From Siphonodentalium dalli (lineage: Eukaryota > Mollusca > Scaphopoda > Gadilida > Siphonodentaliidae), in the NCBI GenBank assembly GCA_032622095.1, contig CP136067.1, positions 199,602,052-199,666,051 on the forward strand: a DNA stretch of 64,000 bases, written 5' to 3'. A program made the position numbers and the translations under genes. This document shows, in pieces, positions 1 through 14,900 of this stretch (positions within the stretch are counted from its first letter, which is position 1; each line of letters begins with the position of its first letter). The notes under the pieces were generated by a model. The model saw nothing but the letters and a program-made list of their open reading frames with translations, had not been told where the DNA came from and made no database searches.

Positions 1-2312
1 GCTGGTGCTGTATTCTCTTGGTGCTAACTATTCTCTGTATGTGTGTTGTCAACAATCTGGTGAAGGAGAGTTATTACTTGTATACAATAGTTTAGACATT
101 GATGTCTGATGAACTCACAAATTTATGGATTAGTTTATGTCTAAGAAGTTCTGTGTCTGCTGACAGTCCTTCATATTGTCCGAGGAGAAGTTTTAGGGTT
201 ATACTGCTGTTATTTATAAAGTCTCTGCCTTGCTCACTGGAAGCTTGTATTCTGCTATTGATGAACGGACAGTCTGCCATCAGAGCAGTTTTAGCCAGTC
301 CAAATTTAAAATAGTATAGATAGCATTGTAGAGAACCATGAATATCAGATTATGTTATAATATATTCATTATTCATACAAAATGTAAGTTATCGTCTTTT
401 GTATGCCAAAATTTTTAGTAGTATTATGGAGTGATTTGTATGTGTCACTTTAAATAAGTTTAGTTAATATAATTATTGTGTTAAGGTTTGTTCAACATAT
501 AAAGTGACCATTGGAGGTGCCGTAGTTACATGTATATGATCATTTAGTTCAGATGCAAATTGTACGCTCTTCATATGCATTTGTTAATATCACGGAGTTC
601 AGTTACAAACATTGCATTCAGATTCGTGGCGAGGCTACTTTGTTTTAATATATAAATATCGGAGGTCATGTTGTTTAATACAAACATGCTGTAAACAGCT
701 CGAAACGAGAGCTATTGGGGGGGGTGGGTAATCACATGATGCGATGCAGGGATAAATCTGTATCTGGTAACATATACATAGTCTCCATATGTCAGTATTC
801 CAAGTTGTCACATATATAGATAATTCTAAATGTAAACATACTAGTACTCAGAATAAGTGCTCGATAGTTAAGTGATACCCATAATATATGGGCGGGGGGA
901 TGCTTGTATCCCAAGCAACACAACAGACTAAACGTTTAGTGAATAATTTTTTACAAGAGTCTCGCTATAGGGCTTGAAAAAAACGCCGTGGTAATTCCAA
1001 CAAAGGGCCATAACTCTCATGAACATTGGCGGGCAGAACCCAAATTCGAACTTTACATGTATTTTGCCATAGTAAATACATATACAAATTGTCATTGCAT
1101 TCAGTGAGACTATCTAAAGTTATCATACGGAAGCCAGATGCAAACGGATGGGCGGACATAATGACATAATAGATCCTATTTTTAAAAACGGGCATTCAAA
1201 AATGATCCCATATTTATTATAACATATTTTTACGCAAACACGTACTTGTATGCATGTTGGAATTGGAGTTTTTCACATATATAGATGTAACATGAAGTAT
1301 GATATCTGAATAATAAAAGTGTAAACTCCAGTGCTTTCCAGAAAACATTTTATACAGATTGACCCATTGTATAATATACCATTTGGATATCTGTCACACA
1401 CGTAACAGTTTCTGGAGATAACAGGGTTCATATGTTTAAAATGTGTCAATATATAAAGGAACAAGATTTTTTTCACTCACAATAATTAGCATCTCCCCGA
1501 TTATTAATGACAGCTAGCTTTTCTGGTTATCATTTAAATTTTTTCAGAAGGTCACACACGTAACGATATTTGTGTCACACACAAACGCAGCTAAATTTTG
1601 ATTTTGGAATTGGGACACTTCAGTTCAAACATAAAATTCATCACAAAAGTATTATTTTCAAAATTGAGTATCCCTTCAATAACTTTAAATAGCTTGTAAT
1701 TTCTGATGTTGTAAGAATTCACATAAATTAGGTTTCAAAATAAGCTAATCTAAAAACCTGATTTTTCTGAGGTCACACACGTAACGCTCGAAAAAAATCT
1801 TTCATCTCCATCATGATGCAATGTTGGTCAATTATACTCAAATAAGAAGGGCTCATTGCAGATAGAATGACCATACTCATACTGTGTACCCATAATGACC
1901 CCTATGCTCATTTAGGAGAGTGATACCTAACTTGAGGTGGTTTATTTACTTCACTAGCTTTGTCTAGAGTGTGAGAATTTGAAAGACTTCGTACCAAGCA
2001 AGCGAAATATGTATGTATGCTGAGAAGTTTTACATAGGTCCCATGATGTTTGCCACTTAGATTTAAGTGAGTCCTATATTGCATTCTTTGTATGAATTGA
2101 GGTTAGAGTGATCTTTGTATGAATTGATGTTCGAGTGATCTTTGAAAAGCAGTGACAGAAGAAGCTGCATCTTTCACTGATTTATTTGCCAAATTGCATC
2201 AACTGTTCTATTTCAAGAGAACACAATGTTTGAACTACGCAAAAGTGTAAATATTAACTACATTATTCAGTACGAATTACTGGGTGATAAACATACATGT
2301 ACATACCGCAAT
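1..2312. other. Non-coding stretch upstream of the first visible UMPS exon
   Basis: No coding exon is recognisable here on either strand. The missing UMPS N-terminus (about 50 residues, including the first part of the OPRT domain) was looked for and not found, so this is probably intron or upstream DNA. The only structure seen is a short sequence GTCACACACGTAAC repeated at 1393-1406, 1551-1564 and 1772-1785; the last two copies also share a T-rich stretch and the bases around the motif. Confidence 0.5.
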
Positions 2313-2536
2313 GATTCCACTTTCCGATGAATGGAAACAAGCCATATTTCCGACTAAATCCTGAAAAGTTACCCATAATTCTGCTGTGGTTGAGACGATT
2401 ATTTAGGGCATTACTGTAGATATAAATGGGAGAATGGCTTGCTGACGAATGGCAACAAGCCATATTTCTGACTAAATCCTGAAAAGTTACCCATAATTCT
2501 GCTGTGGTTAGGGAGTCGATTATTTGGGGCATTACT
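2313..2536. repeat. Two direct half-copies of a CAGTAATG-ended MITE
   Basis: Two arms reading from a CGATGAATGG-like sequence to GGGCATTACTGTA lie head to tail (about 2313-2442 and 2440-2536). Elsewhere in the window (4090, 34545, 35943) the same arms face each other as a palindrome, so these are rearranged halves of that element. Confidence 0.7.
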
Positions 2537-2845
2537 GTACACGGCTCCTATGATTATTGGGCCACCTACAAGATTCTAATTTGTCCTGAATTGTTTTGTT
2601 CTATACTTAATACTCATTTCCTTAGGAAATGTTCAGATAACAAGTTCAACAAACAACCATATTATCTGAACAAATCCCACCTAAGAATATGAATCATTCT
2701 GCTCTTGTATTATCTGTCGCCTACTTTTTACCTGTACACCCCTCCAAATGAATAATAGACCATTCCAATGTATATGTAATTTATAACTGAATGGGAGAAT
2801 CCATTTAGTATGGAGACAGTTAATAATACTGATATTTTCTTCCAG

Positions 2846-2944
2846 GCTGAAGTCTCTGATCTACTGTGGAAGGCTGTTGAAAATAATCCACAGAAATTCG
2901 ATTCAATTTGTGGTGTCCCATATACAGCTCTGCCTTTGGCAACA
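2846..2944 (+). CDS. UMPS: UMPS exon a (OPRT domain)
   Basis: 33 codons from [10 protein letters not shown] to YTALPLAT. Acceptor TTCTTCCAG; the donor that keeps phase 0 and family spacing is GTTGAG at 2945, weaker than the GTATAC seven bases later, which would break the frame. Alignment in memory with animal UMPS gives the same number of residues between LPLAT and PMLIRRKE. Confidence 0.9.
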
Positions 2945-5900
2945 GTTGAGTATACTTAAAAATTTAGGCGTAATTATGCTGACCTAACCAGATCTGATTA
3001 TCCATAATAACTTTACACACTCTAGAGCATCCATTATGTTATCTCCTTTAAAAATCCGACAATAATCTTATCAGATATACATCTCAAGAATTCCCATTCA
3101 GATCCTATTTCTAGAACTTCGGGGCTTTCCCATGACGAAGTAATAAATAAATTGTTTCCAAATATTGAGCAATAAATGTTTTGAAATCTTAGTATTTAAT
3201 AGTAGTTATAAAACAACAGGAAGCGAACAATAACCAGTAATAATTATCGATGACTGATAATTCTGTATTGTAAAATTTGTCATGTTTTGCTATCCATGGG
3301 AAAATTCTCAACCCGTCATTGACCTATGATCTCGCAATTTGAATATAACCAATCATGAAGCTGTGTTTGTAATTATCATCAGCTTTTTAAAGAGAGTGGA
3401 TTCCACCTTGCAATGAGCTGTTATATCACTAACTGATGAATTAGTTGCCGACATGACCAATGGTTACGTGGGAATCCCATAATAGAGAAATGGGTTCTGA
3501 ATAGAATCTCTGGAGACGTAAATCTCATAAGTTTATCGTCAGTTTTATAAAGAGACAGACTTTACTTTCGATTAGTAGCAAGTCTGGATATAGTGTGTCT
3601 GACATTTGCAGAATGAGGTACCTAGAGGTGGAATTTGTTGATGCTATCCTGCACGATGGGCTAGCATCACCAAATTCACTCTCTGGGAACCTCATTCTGC
3701 TTAGACCTCAACTGCTTTGGGAGACCTAGAATCAGATTGAAGTTTCCTAGTTGAAGTTGGTGATGTTCACCTATTACAGTATTAGTCACCTCGATTATGA
3801 ATTTGATCTTCTGCAAATTAGGGGATCCAGAAACTGAACAAAAGGAAAAAGTAACTAAAAACAATATTAATTTGAGACTATAGATACTTGCCAGAAGATG
3901 AGGCCTAACCAGATTACCAGAATGGGATCCCCAGAGGGTGAATTTGGTGATGCTAGACCGCTGTGTGAGTCAGCATCACTAAATTCACACTCTGGGGATC
4001 TCATTCTGCAAATATCAGACACACTATATCCAGGCTTGATTAGGAGGACAGAGGTACTGTGCTGTCAAGCTGGAGTTGGGAGGTACATACAGTAATGCCC
4101 TAAGTAATCGACCTCTTAACCACAGCAGAATTATGGGTAACTTTTCAGGATTTAGTCGGAAATATGGCTTGTTGCCATTCATCGGAAAGCTCTCGGGGAG
4201 AGCTTTCCAATGAATGGCAACAAGCCATATTTCCGACTAAATCCTGAAAAGTTACCCATAATTCTGCTGGGGTTAAGAGGTCGATTACTTAGAGCATTAC
4301 TGTATGTATCTGTGTATAATAATACTGTGTTAATTCTAAAATAACATCGCTGTATACCTACCTGTTCCGTAATAATGCATTTCACAGTACATGTACAGAT
4401 AGGTGAAAAGTCCAAGCTCAAGTTTTATGATTTTGGTGACTCTTGTGAGTCGATATCGCGTTGAGTCGCCTACAATCAATAAATAATGAATCCATGATTA
4501 CCGTGAAATCGCAGTCACCTAGGCAAATAATGCAAAATAAATCTATTAATATCTCTGTTATTTTTCCATGTTATAAAGTTCCCTGTCAGAACTTCAAATA
4601 GTTCCCAGGTTTTGAACTGGTGGAATATGATCTCTACTGGCATAGCCAGAGTACAATTTCATGACATGATCTAGTCTCGCATCATCTCTCAAATAATATT
4701 GAAAAATGATTGTTTTTTTTTTTATCCAGTGTATATCTACTAAATATAATAAACCAATGCTCATTAGAAGAAAAGAAGCAAAGGATTATGGAACAAAGAA
4801 AATAATTGAAGGTCACTATAAGGAAGGCGAGAACTGTTTAATAGTGGAGGATGTGGTCACAAGCGGATCTAGTGTTCTAGAAACAGTCAAGGTGAGATAG
4901 AACTGTTTAATAATTGAGGATGTCGTCACAAGTGGATCAAGTGTCCTAGAAACAGTCAAGGTGAGATAGAACTGTTTAATAATTGAGGATGTGGTCACAA
5001 GTGGATCCAGTGTCCTAGAAACAGTCAAGGTGAGATAAAGAACTTCAGCTTCGACACATGCAACAGATGTATATGTTTCAGTTTTGATGCGAGTCAGTTG
5101 TCATTGTTTTTAAATTTGTTTATCATCATGTAACAATAATCTTAAAATGGCTGCAGGACAATTTTCCAAACATATATTGCTATCGATGATATCGATCTGT
5201 AGACTATTTTCGTGATATTTGGTCAAATGTTGATTCTTTTCCAATGTTCGAATTATCACCTACATGTACACTTCAGCAAACTAGAGGTCACTCATTATTC
5301 ATAACTAGAACTACCAAATTGGTGCCTTGGAACCATTGTACCTCGACATTTGAAACAATGTATGATGTTCCATAGCTGTTGGTACAGTATAACCTCTCCA
5401 AACCAAACACCATCTGCACTGACCATTTTGTCTTGTTTAGATGCAGCTGAACTAGTGTTGAATATTACCACTCTCACTTTAACTTCAACAAGATAAAAAT
5501 GGTCTACTTTGCCATACTAATGCAGCTCAACTGATGTGGAATATTTATTTAAGTGCAACATCATTTTAATACATCTATATGGAATCTATATGAACAATAT
5601 TTTTTTAAGTTAAGATTTGTCCATAGACAATAGTGCATATTAGAAAACTGTTTTAAAAAATATGAAATATATGACCATAATATTCAGTCTCAGTGTTGCA
5701 TTTTTGTCAAACAATATGCTTCCATGATTTAAACCACTATGCTGTATTGTTTTCTTTTCACATATACATGTAGGTGCTAAATGATCAGAATATTGCAGTA
5801 ACACATGCTGTGGTCCTCATGGATCGAATGCAAGGAGGAAAACAGAGACTAGAGCAAAATGGCATCCATCTTAGCAGGTGAATTGTCCATATGACCTAAC

Positions 5901-8900
5901 CAGGCCATAATCATAAGATTGTTTTATCTCCGCTCGCCAACATGCCCCATTTTTTGCCACCGACTCAAAATATTTTATTTGTCTTTTTCTTCAATACTTC
6001 TTCTGGTTTTTTGATCATTGTATTTATCATTATTTTGTCACCTGTTTCGGCTAGTCACCCTCTGAATTAGAAAACTAGAATAATTTTTCCATAAAAAAAT
6101 GATGGTTGCACAAATTCCCCCAATGGCCGATGGTCACCCCCAGCAATGCCTAGACTAGAGTGGAAATAATCAAGCATGGTGGCTAATCAAACATTTTGAC
6201 AAGTAAAAAATGCCAATTATCAACGTAATTAGCATGAAAGAATGCATTGGTCAAGTCTCCGCTTCAAGCAGTTCTGACAATGACAAGTCCGTTGTGCATG
6301 TTGCATTGAAATATGATTACAGTCAATAAGACTAAGGGTCAATTCACACCGGACATGAGTGCGCGATTTTTACGGCCGTTTTCTGTCGTCGTAGCGGTTT
6401 CATACGCAGGATTTTTATTTTTAGACCGAAAGCAACTGAATCGCTTCATCGCGCATGATAGTCTTGGAAGATACTCTTTGAGTGCATCATTTTGGGTCAC
6501 CGAAATTGTCTCGGAGATTCTTCCCTTTTTTCTTTTACATTGTTGGACTGTTGGGAAAATAAACCAAAATATGCATTAGTTTCAATCATTATCACAGACC
6601 TGTTTTTTTTTGGGGTAAAAATTATAATTGTGCATGGAAATTTCAAAGCTAAAAATAGTTTTGAATTACAAGGCAGATCACAAATTCAATGTATTTGGAC
6701 ATTCTAAACAGAATTTGCTCTAAGTATACATGTATGGGTTTTTCAAACTCATTGAAAATTCAAAGTTTCATATCTTAGTACACATATTCTTGCAGGTGAG
6801 AAAAATTCAATAATAATACAAATAAGGATCATATATGGGTGGTTTTTTTGTATAAAATTTAAAATCATAATTTGCTCGATTATTTTGGATCCCCAACAGT
6901 AAACTAAAAATAAAGGTTATGTCTTCAATAGTTGTGGTGCCATATCTACCATTTTTCTGATGTCTGTGATGACTAACGAATCTACTAAATTTTCTTACAT
7001 GATATTTCAGCGTGTGCACAATCATGGATGTGCTGCAGGTATTGGAAAGTAAATCAAAGCTCACATCAGATACAGTTAGGAAGGTGAAAGATTTCATATC
7101 GGAAAATAACACATTCCAACCAACTCCGTCTGGTGGAGATGTCCGATGCCTTACAAAATCTAAACAGGTAAATAAGTCCTAAATACATGTATTATTCATA
7201 TGTTTAGTGAAAACAGCACACAGCTTTAACTTTTGGCTGCTGTACAGAGTACGGACCTAAAACGTCATTGTGTGTGCTATATGTCCATACCAGTACTGAA
7301 TATGGACCTTCTTCAGATGCCTAGCAGTCGGCCATCATTAACAGCAGGAATTCCGAAATTAGTACCTTTTGAAATGATAAACCCTTTATTCACTGAATGG
7401 GTTAATTGACAGTTATAAGTGGATACATTAGAATGATTTATTATTCATTTGGAGGGATGTTAAAGACATATTATGGACTTGTTCAGGTGCATGAAACTGA
7501 TTAGTTAGTAGTCAGGCACTATGCCAACTGGGAGAATGTAGCATTCTAGTAACATAGCCGAAAATTTCAAGCAAATCGACCTATCCACTCCATAGAAATC
7601 ATCGTTGAACTACTCTCAATTGTAAATATTTACTTCTCGATTCGGGACGAAACTATCTGCAATAAACTAACGAAAACGATGTCACCATCGAGAATCGCTG
7701 CAATTAATTAATATATAAGAATGATGTTGTGTGTTGACAATTTCGATATAATATTTGTAAAAATAACTATTTTGAGCAAGATTATTCTCCATTTCTATTT
7801 GATCACCCTACCGCAGTGTTACACATATCTTTAAAGAAATACAACAAACAGATGAAATGATAATACAAGCGCAGAAGATTTTCAGTGGGAAATGTTCAGA
7901 TAATAGCAACCACCAAGGGTGCTTATACGTAAGGCAGGTGAATGACGTCATATAATAACAACCACCAAGGGTGCTTATACATAAGGCAGATGAATGACGT
8001 CATATCATTTTTTCTATATCCATCAGTGATTTTTCAAGATCGCGGGTATAGATTTTGGAGAAATTGTCATGTGACTTCCGGTTAGCAACCGTGTGGAGAT
8101 TGCAAAAAATGCGGAATTGGAAATGAAGCATAGCGATAAAAATGAACGTAACTACTTCAAAACTTACGAAGAATTCACTTGTGATTTAAGTCTATTAATT
8201 TCATTTAGACCAATTTCATTGGTCAGCTTAATGAAAACGAAAAATGATGAAGTCATGACGATAATCCAGACAATATTTTAAAATCCATGACACGTCTTGC
8301 CAATTTGGCATGTCGTCTCTGTCGTGACCACTGCATGATGTTACATAAATTATTCTTAGCTTCATGTCACCGAAAAAAGGCAAATTTGAGGCACATCATG
8401 TGTGGTTGCTCCACTACGTGTCATGTACGATTCATATTATAAGTTTGACACTATGGCCATTTGTTGAACTTATATCGGAACATATCCTAAGGGAACTACT
8501 CATCAATCAGTATTTAGTATAGAAAGGGTTAATAAGGGAACTACTCATCAATCAGTATTTAGTTATGAAAGGGTTAATAGGGGAACTACTCATCAATCAG
8601 TATTTAGTTATGAAAGGGTTAATAAGGTAACTACTCATCAATCAGTATTTAGTTATGAAAGGGTTAATAAGGTAACTACTCATCAATCAGTATTTAGTTA
8701 TGAAAGTGTTAATAAGGTAACTACTCATCAATCAGTATTTAGTTATGAAAGGGTTAATAAGGTAACTACTCATCAATCAGTATTTAGTTATGAAAGGGTT
8801 AATAAGGTAACTACTCATCAATCAGTATTTAGTTATGAAAGGGTTAATAAGGTAACTACTCATCAATCAGTATTTAGTTATGAAAGGGTTATTAAGGGAA

Positions 8901-11900
8901 CTACTCATCAATCAGTATTTAGTTATGAAAGGGTTAATAAGGTAACTACTCATCAATCAGTATTTAGTTATGAAAGGGTTAATAAGGTAACTACTCATCA
9001 ATCAGTATTTAGTTATGAAAGGGTTAATAAGGTAACTACTCATCAATCAGTATTTTGTTATGAAAGGGTTAATAAGGGAACTACTCATCAATCAGTATTT
9101 AGTTATGAAAGGGTTAATAAGGTAACTACTCATCAATCAGTATTTAGTTATGAAAGGGTTAATAAGGTAACTACTCATCAATCAGTATTTAGGTATGAAA
9201 GGGTTAATAAGGGAACTACTCATCAATCAGTATTTAGTTATGAAAGGGTTAATAAGGTAACTACTCATCAATCAGTATTTAGTTATGAAAGGGTTAATAA
9301 GGTAACTACTCATCAATCAGTATTTAGTTATGAAAGGGTTAATAAGGTAACTACTCATCAATCAGTATTTAGTTATGAAAGGGTTAATAAGGGAACTACT
9401 CATCAATCAGTATTTAGTTATGAAAGGGTTAATAAGGTAACTACTCATCAATCAGTATTTAGTTATGAAAGGGTTAATAAGGTAACTACTCATCAATCAG
9501 TATTTAGTTATGAAAGGGTTAATAAGGTAACTACTCATCAATCAGTATTTAGTTATGAAAGGGTTAATAAGGTAACTACTCATCAATCAGTATTTAGTTA
9601 TGAAAGGGTTAATATGGTAACTACTCATCAATCAGCATTTTGTTATGAAAGGGTTAATAAGGGAACTACTCACCAATCAGTATTTAGTTATGAAAGGGTT
9701 AATAAGGTAACTACTCATCAATCAGTATTTAGTTATGAAAGGGTTAATAAGGTAACTACTCATCAATCAGTATTTAGTTATGAAAGGGTTAATAAGGGAA
9801 CTACTCATCAATCAGTATTTAGTTATGAAAGGGTTAATAAGGTAACTACTCATCAATCAGTATTTAGTTATGAAAGGGTTAATAAGGGAACTACTCATCA
9901 ATCAGTATTTAGTTATGAAAGGGTTAGTTAGAGTCAGTAGTTACTGCCTATACATTGATAAAGTCAACTTTCTACTGCAGCAAACTTTACATCTTTCCAT
10001 ATCAGTATCCACCATTTTATTCTTCGGATATTTAAAAAATGCTGAATCATTTATCAGAATTAAAATCATTCTTTATTGGTCCACATTCTGAAGTCATTCC
10101 TTGGGTTTGTGGATCTATGTGCATGTCGACTAGTACTAATACTACGATCTGATTAAATTTTAACGCTATACCAAGGGTTTCGCTGGTGTAAAAATTGTAC
10201 CTTTTTTGGTGACTTTGGGGAAATACCTAATCTCCATTAATGTATTTTAACACTACGTTAAGAAATACCAAGGGTTCCACTGGTATATTAATGTTGGTAC
10301 CATTTTTATCTTTAAAAATATCAAAGTGTCAGTAATACAATTCTATTTTGTTTATTCTATTTTTATTGAAACAAAAGATCTCCACTTTCTGTAGGACATT
10401 TGACAGAGCTTGTATTTTCTCTTTAGGTATTGTCTTATGGTGCAAGATCAGAACTTTGCTCACATCCAGTAAGTAAGAGGCTGTTTACTATCATGGAGAG
10501 AAAGAGGACTAACTTAGCTGTATCTTCAGATCTAACGAGCTGCAGACAAGTCTTAGATGTAAGCTACATTATTACAGACTCGTTGTTGTGGTCTTATTAT
10601 ATTTAATAATTACAACCTGTGTGATAATTAGCCTAGTTTGCTCGGGGGGGACCCCAATTGCAGACAACTGCAAATATATAATCAGCCCATAACTTAAGCA
10701 CACATTCTGAACATATCCGGTAATATATTTCAAGTTGATTAATTAAAGGAATCACCATTAACTTGGTGTTTTTATTTTTGACAAACTGAAAAGTTTACAT
10801 AATCAGTTCATACCGGTGTAACAGTTTATCTCCCCCCCCCCCCCCCCCCCCGCCCTGGGTATCTTCCCCCCCACTCATATATTTTTTTCCCCTCACTTAT
10901 TATATATTATTATGGTAAGAAATGCCGAGAAAACTATTATAAAAAAAAAAAAAATTTTTTTTTATTTTGAAGTTTAACTTAACCCCTCACACAACCCAAT
11001 AGCATAAATATGTCAAAATATTACCTTACGATTTTATCGTTTATTTTGCTTTATATTGTCATGAAATGGCGAGAAATTAACTTTAGAGCAAGAATTTGGG
11101 GTGGGGGGGAGATACCCAGGCCTGGGTATCTTCCCCCCCACCCCAAATTCTTACTCTAATCAAATTTTGCTCATATAAAGTTAATTTCTCACCATTTCAT
11201 GACTATATAAAGCAAATTAAGCAATAAAATCATACGTTTAATTTTTGTCATATGTAGGTGCTGGGTGGGGGGGAAGATACTCAGGCCTGGGTATCTTCCC
11301 CCCCCCCCCCCCCCCCCCACCCCAAATTCTTACTCAATCAAATTTTGCTCATATAAAGTTAATTTCTCGCCATTTCATGACTATATAAAGCAAATTAAAC
11401 GATAGAATCATAATGTAATATTTTGACATATTTATGCTATTTAATACTGGGTTACGTTAAACTTCAAAATAACCAAAAAAAATAAAAAAATTTAATAGTT
11501 TTCTCGGCATTTCTTACCATAATAATATAAAATAAGTGAGGGAAAAAAAATGTACGAGTGGGGGGGGAAGATACCCAGGGTGGGGGGGAAGATACCCCGG
11601 GGTATGTTCCCCCCCGGGGGGAAGTTACCCCGGGGTATCTTCCCCCGCGGGGGAAGATACCCAGGGGGGGAGATATCGTGTTACACCGGGATAACATCAC
11701 AGCAACAAGCTTTATTTGTCAACGTAATTACGATGTAACCTATCAATAATCATCAATGTGTGTCTCCCTGCACACCATCTTTTTGGGAAAAATGCACAGG
11801 AGACCAGGGCACCCAGTAAACTGAGTTGTCCTGGCTAGCCAGGTTGTCCCGGGTCATGTAACAAGCCCCTTACCCAAGAACAACACAGTGCTGCTCTATA

Positions 11901-14900
11901 TATAATTGTTTAGTTATTATTTACGAATGGTGAGAACTGAGATTATTTGACAAAAGCGTGTTGAATCTACTAACCCTTTGATTTCACATCTATGCAAAAT
12001 CAAAATCATGTTTTAAGGCAAGTCTGCAAATAGTGTGTCTGTCATTTGCAGAATGAGGTCACCAGAGGGTGAATTTAGTGATGTTATCATGCACAGTGTG
12101 CTAGCATCACCACATTCCCCCTCTGGGGACCTCATTCTGTGAAGTTTCTGTATCTCCTAATTTGCAGAAGAAAAAATTCTCACTCTGGCAGAACCATGGT
12201 CGACCAAGTAGGTCTGCTTTGTGCCCAAGTTAAACCTTTCATGATGGGAGCTACACTGGTGCAGCTTTAACTCTTTCACTGCCGATCGCGACTTGAGTCG
12301 AATTACCCATACACTGCCGAACGCGACTTGAGTCGAATCCTGACACCTTCGTCCCGTAACATCAATCCATGGGAAGTAACTTTATATTATTCTGTGAAAA
12401 CACTGTACGTGATGTAATCAATTTTGTAACAAGAAACTCCTGGTTTATTTTTTTTATATTTCGGGATGTCGGCCATCTTGTTTTGTGATTAAGTGGTCGC
12501 GGTCACGTGACCCTCCTGGTATGGGAAGTGTTTTCCATTCCACAGAGACCAATACCTACCTGCATACCAAGTTTCAGGAATATACCTATGCATATACAAA
12601 AGTTATTGCGAAATACCCAATAATATATTTATTTCCCAATACTAACACCAACTTACATACCAAATGTCGTCAAAATATCTCTGCAGATACAAAATTATTG
12701 AGAAATAATGCATTTTCCTTATATTTCGGTGTGGCGGCCATCTTGTTTTGTGATCATCTGGTCATGGTCTCGTAACCCTCATGTGATCACGGTCTCATGA
12801 CACTGGCAGACTGGGAAGTGTTTTCAATTCGCAAGTCAAATATCTAACTGTGAACCAAGTTCCACGAACATACCTTTACAGATACAAAAGTTATTGAGAA
12901 ATACCCAATCAATATGTATTTAGCAGCAATATACTTACATTATCTTATATTTTTCGGGATGGTGGCCATCTTGTTTTGTGGTCACATGATCGTGGTCACG
13001 TGAGATGTGACACTGGCGGACTAGAACATATTTTCTATTCCCAATACTGATACCTACTTACATAGCAATTTAAGTTAACTTTCATGAAAATATCTCTACA
13101 AATACAAAAGTTATTGAGAAATACTGAAATTTTCTTATATTTTGGGGTGGCAGCCATCTTGTTTGAGGTCACGTGATCGTGGTCACTTGACAATGGTGGA
13201 CTGGGTGTGTTTTCTATTCCCCAGACCAATACCTACATGCATACCAAGTTTCATGAAAATAGCTCGGCAGATACAAAAGTTATTGAGAAATACCCAATCC
13301 ATATGTATTTAGCAACAATATGCTACATGTACATGTATAGTATGCTTGGCAGTGGCAGATATGTCTGTGGTGCTGCATGGCAGTGAAAGAGTTAAGATTC
13401 TGTGCCAGTGCAATCTCTTATATATGTGAAGCTCCCTATGGGAGACTCATATATAAGATATTGCATTGGCACAGGGTTTTCGTAAAATTTTAGGAAGCTC
13501 CAGTCATGGGAGGGTTAAGGGATTATTAAGCAAGCCTTGAAATAGGGTGTCTGTCATTTGCAGAATGAGGTCCCCAGAGGGTGAATTTAGTGATGCTACA
13601 CCGCATAGCAGGCTAGCATCACCAAATTCACCCTCTGGGGACCCAGGGACCAGCCTAGACCATATTTTCAGGGCGAAATGACTTCGCCCTACTATCAAAA
13701 TAAGGCGAAGTGGCCGTTCTATAGGGCGAAGTGAGTCTACAAAACTTAAATTGAACAGTACTACGACAGGAGTCGCTATAGAACGAAAATAGGAGAGATG
13801 TAATATGTCAATTAAACTTATGAAACAATGGTTGAAATATGGAGTCTTTATGTTCACTTCATGACCCTAATAACTATTAATAATACCCAAACATAATTGT
13901 GAGAGGATAGCAGCATTTTATATCGTAATTGTGGGAGAATGACAAGATTTTATTTAATATTTTTCGGGTTTTTAAAAATGCCAACAATATTTATCAAACC
14001 GAAACGAAACGAAATCATGAACACTTTCACTGCGCTCTATTAGTAATCCCGTTTGAAAATTTAATATGCTTCACAAATGAATTTGTTTTAAAATTTCTTT
14101 AACCAAACTCCATAGAGGGAGTGATGAACTGACACATTGTGAGAGCTGTGAGTTGTAATCTTCATTGTAAGGTGTGGTAATCACGGTAATCTAAAAATCA
14201 CAACAACCAGATTAACACTTGAGGCCCGACGATGTTTTCACAGCTGCCAGTAATCAGACTCCGTTGTCAACATGCTTCCAGATTGGAGCAATACAGGTGT
14301 TAATTGTTTTACAACACCCTGATAGTGGAGTATTGTGTGCAATCACTGTTGACAGTTGTAAATTATCATAAATTATTTGGGGAATTTTGCCGATTTTCGT
14401 CAGTCAACTTTGGAATTTTCAGGGCGACTTGAACTTCGCCCGACTGCAAAAATAAGGCGAAGCGGACGGCGCTAGGGCGAAGAAGTCGCCCACGTCGCCC
14501 TCTCAGCTGGTCCCTGTGGGGACCTCATTCTGCTTACACCTCAGCAGAATGAGGTTCGCAGAGGGTGAATTTGGTGATGCTAGCCCGCTATGTGGGGTAG
14601 CATCACTAAATTCACCCTCTGGGGACCTCATTCTGCAAATGACAGACACACTATTTCAAGGCTTGTTCTTAAGGCATGGGTAACAGAGGATTTGATGTGA
14701 TAGCCTTTGATACATTATAAATGACTGCTTTCTCTTTCATTTCCAGTTAGCTGATGCTGTTGGTCCTCATGTTTGCATGATTAAAACTCATGTTGATATA
14801 CTCCAAGATTTCACAACAAAGTTTGTTACTGAACTGATGAATTTAGCTAACAAACACAATTTTCTCATTTTTGAAGACAGGTAAAATTTTTACTCAAATT

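Noticed and set aside
2945-2952. Donor GTATAC at 2950 for UMPS exon a
   Set aside because: A better-looking donor, but it would leave phase 2 and no acceptor of the next exon matches; GTTGAG at 2945 keeps frame and family length.
8491-9930. CRISPR-like array
   Set aside because: Units are directly contiguous without variable spacers, and the setting is an intron of an animal gene; it is a minisatellite. The same holds for 26617-27150.
9614-9931. 105-codon frame of repeated [15 protein letters not shown]
   Set aside because: Chance translation of the 45-bp minisatellite inside a UMPS intron; the only ATG comes from a single unit variant.
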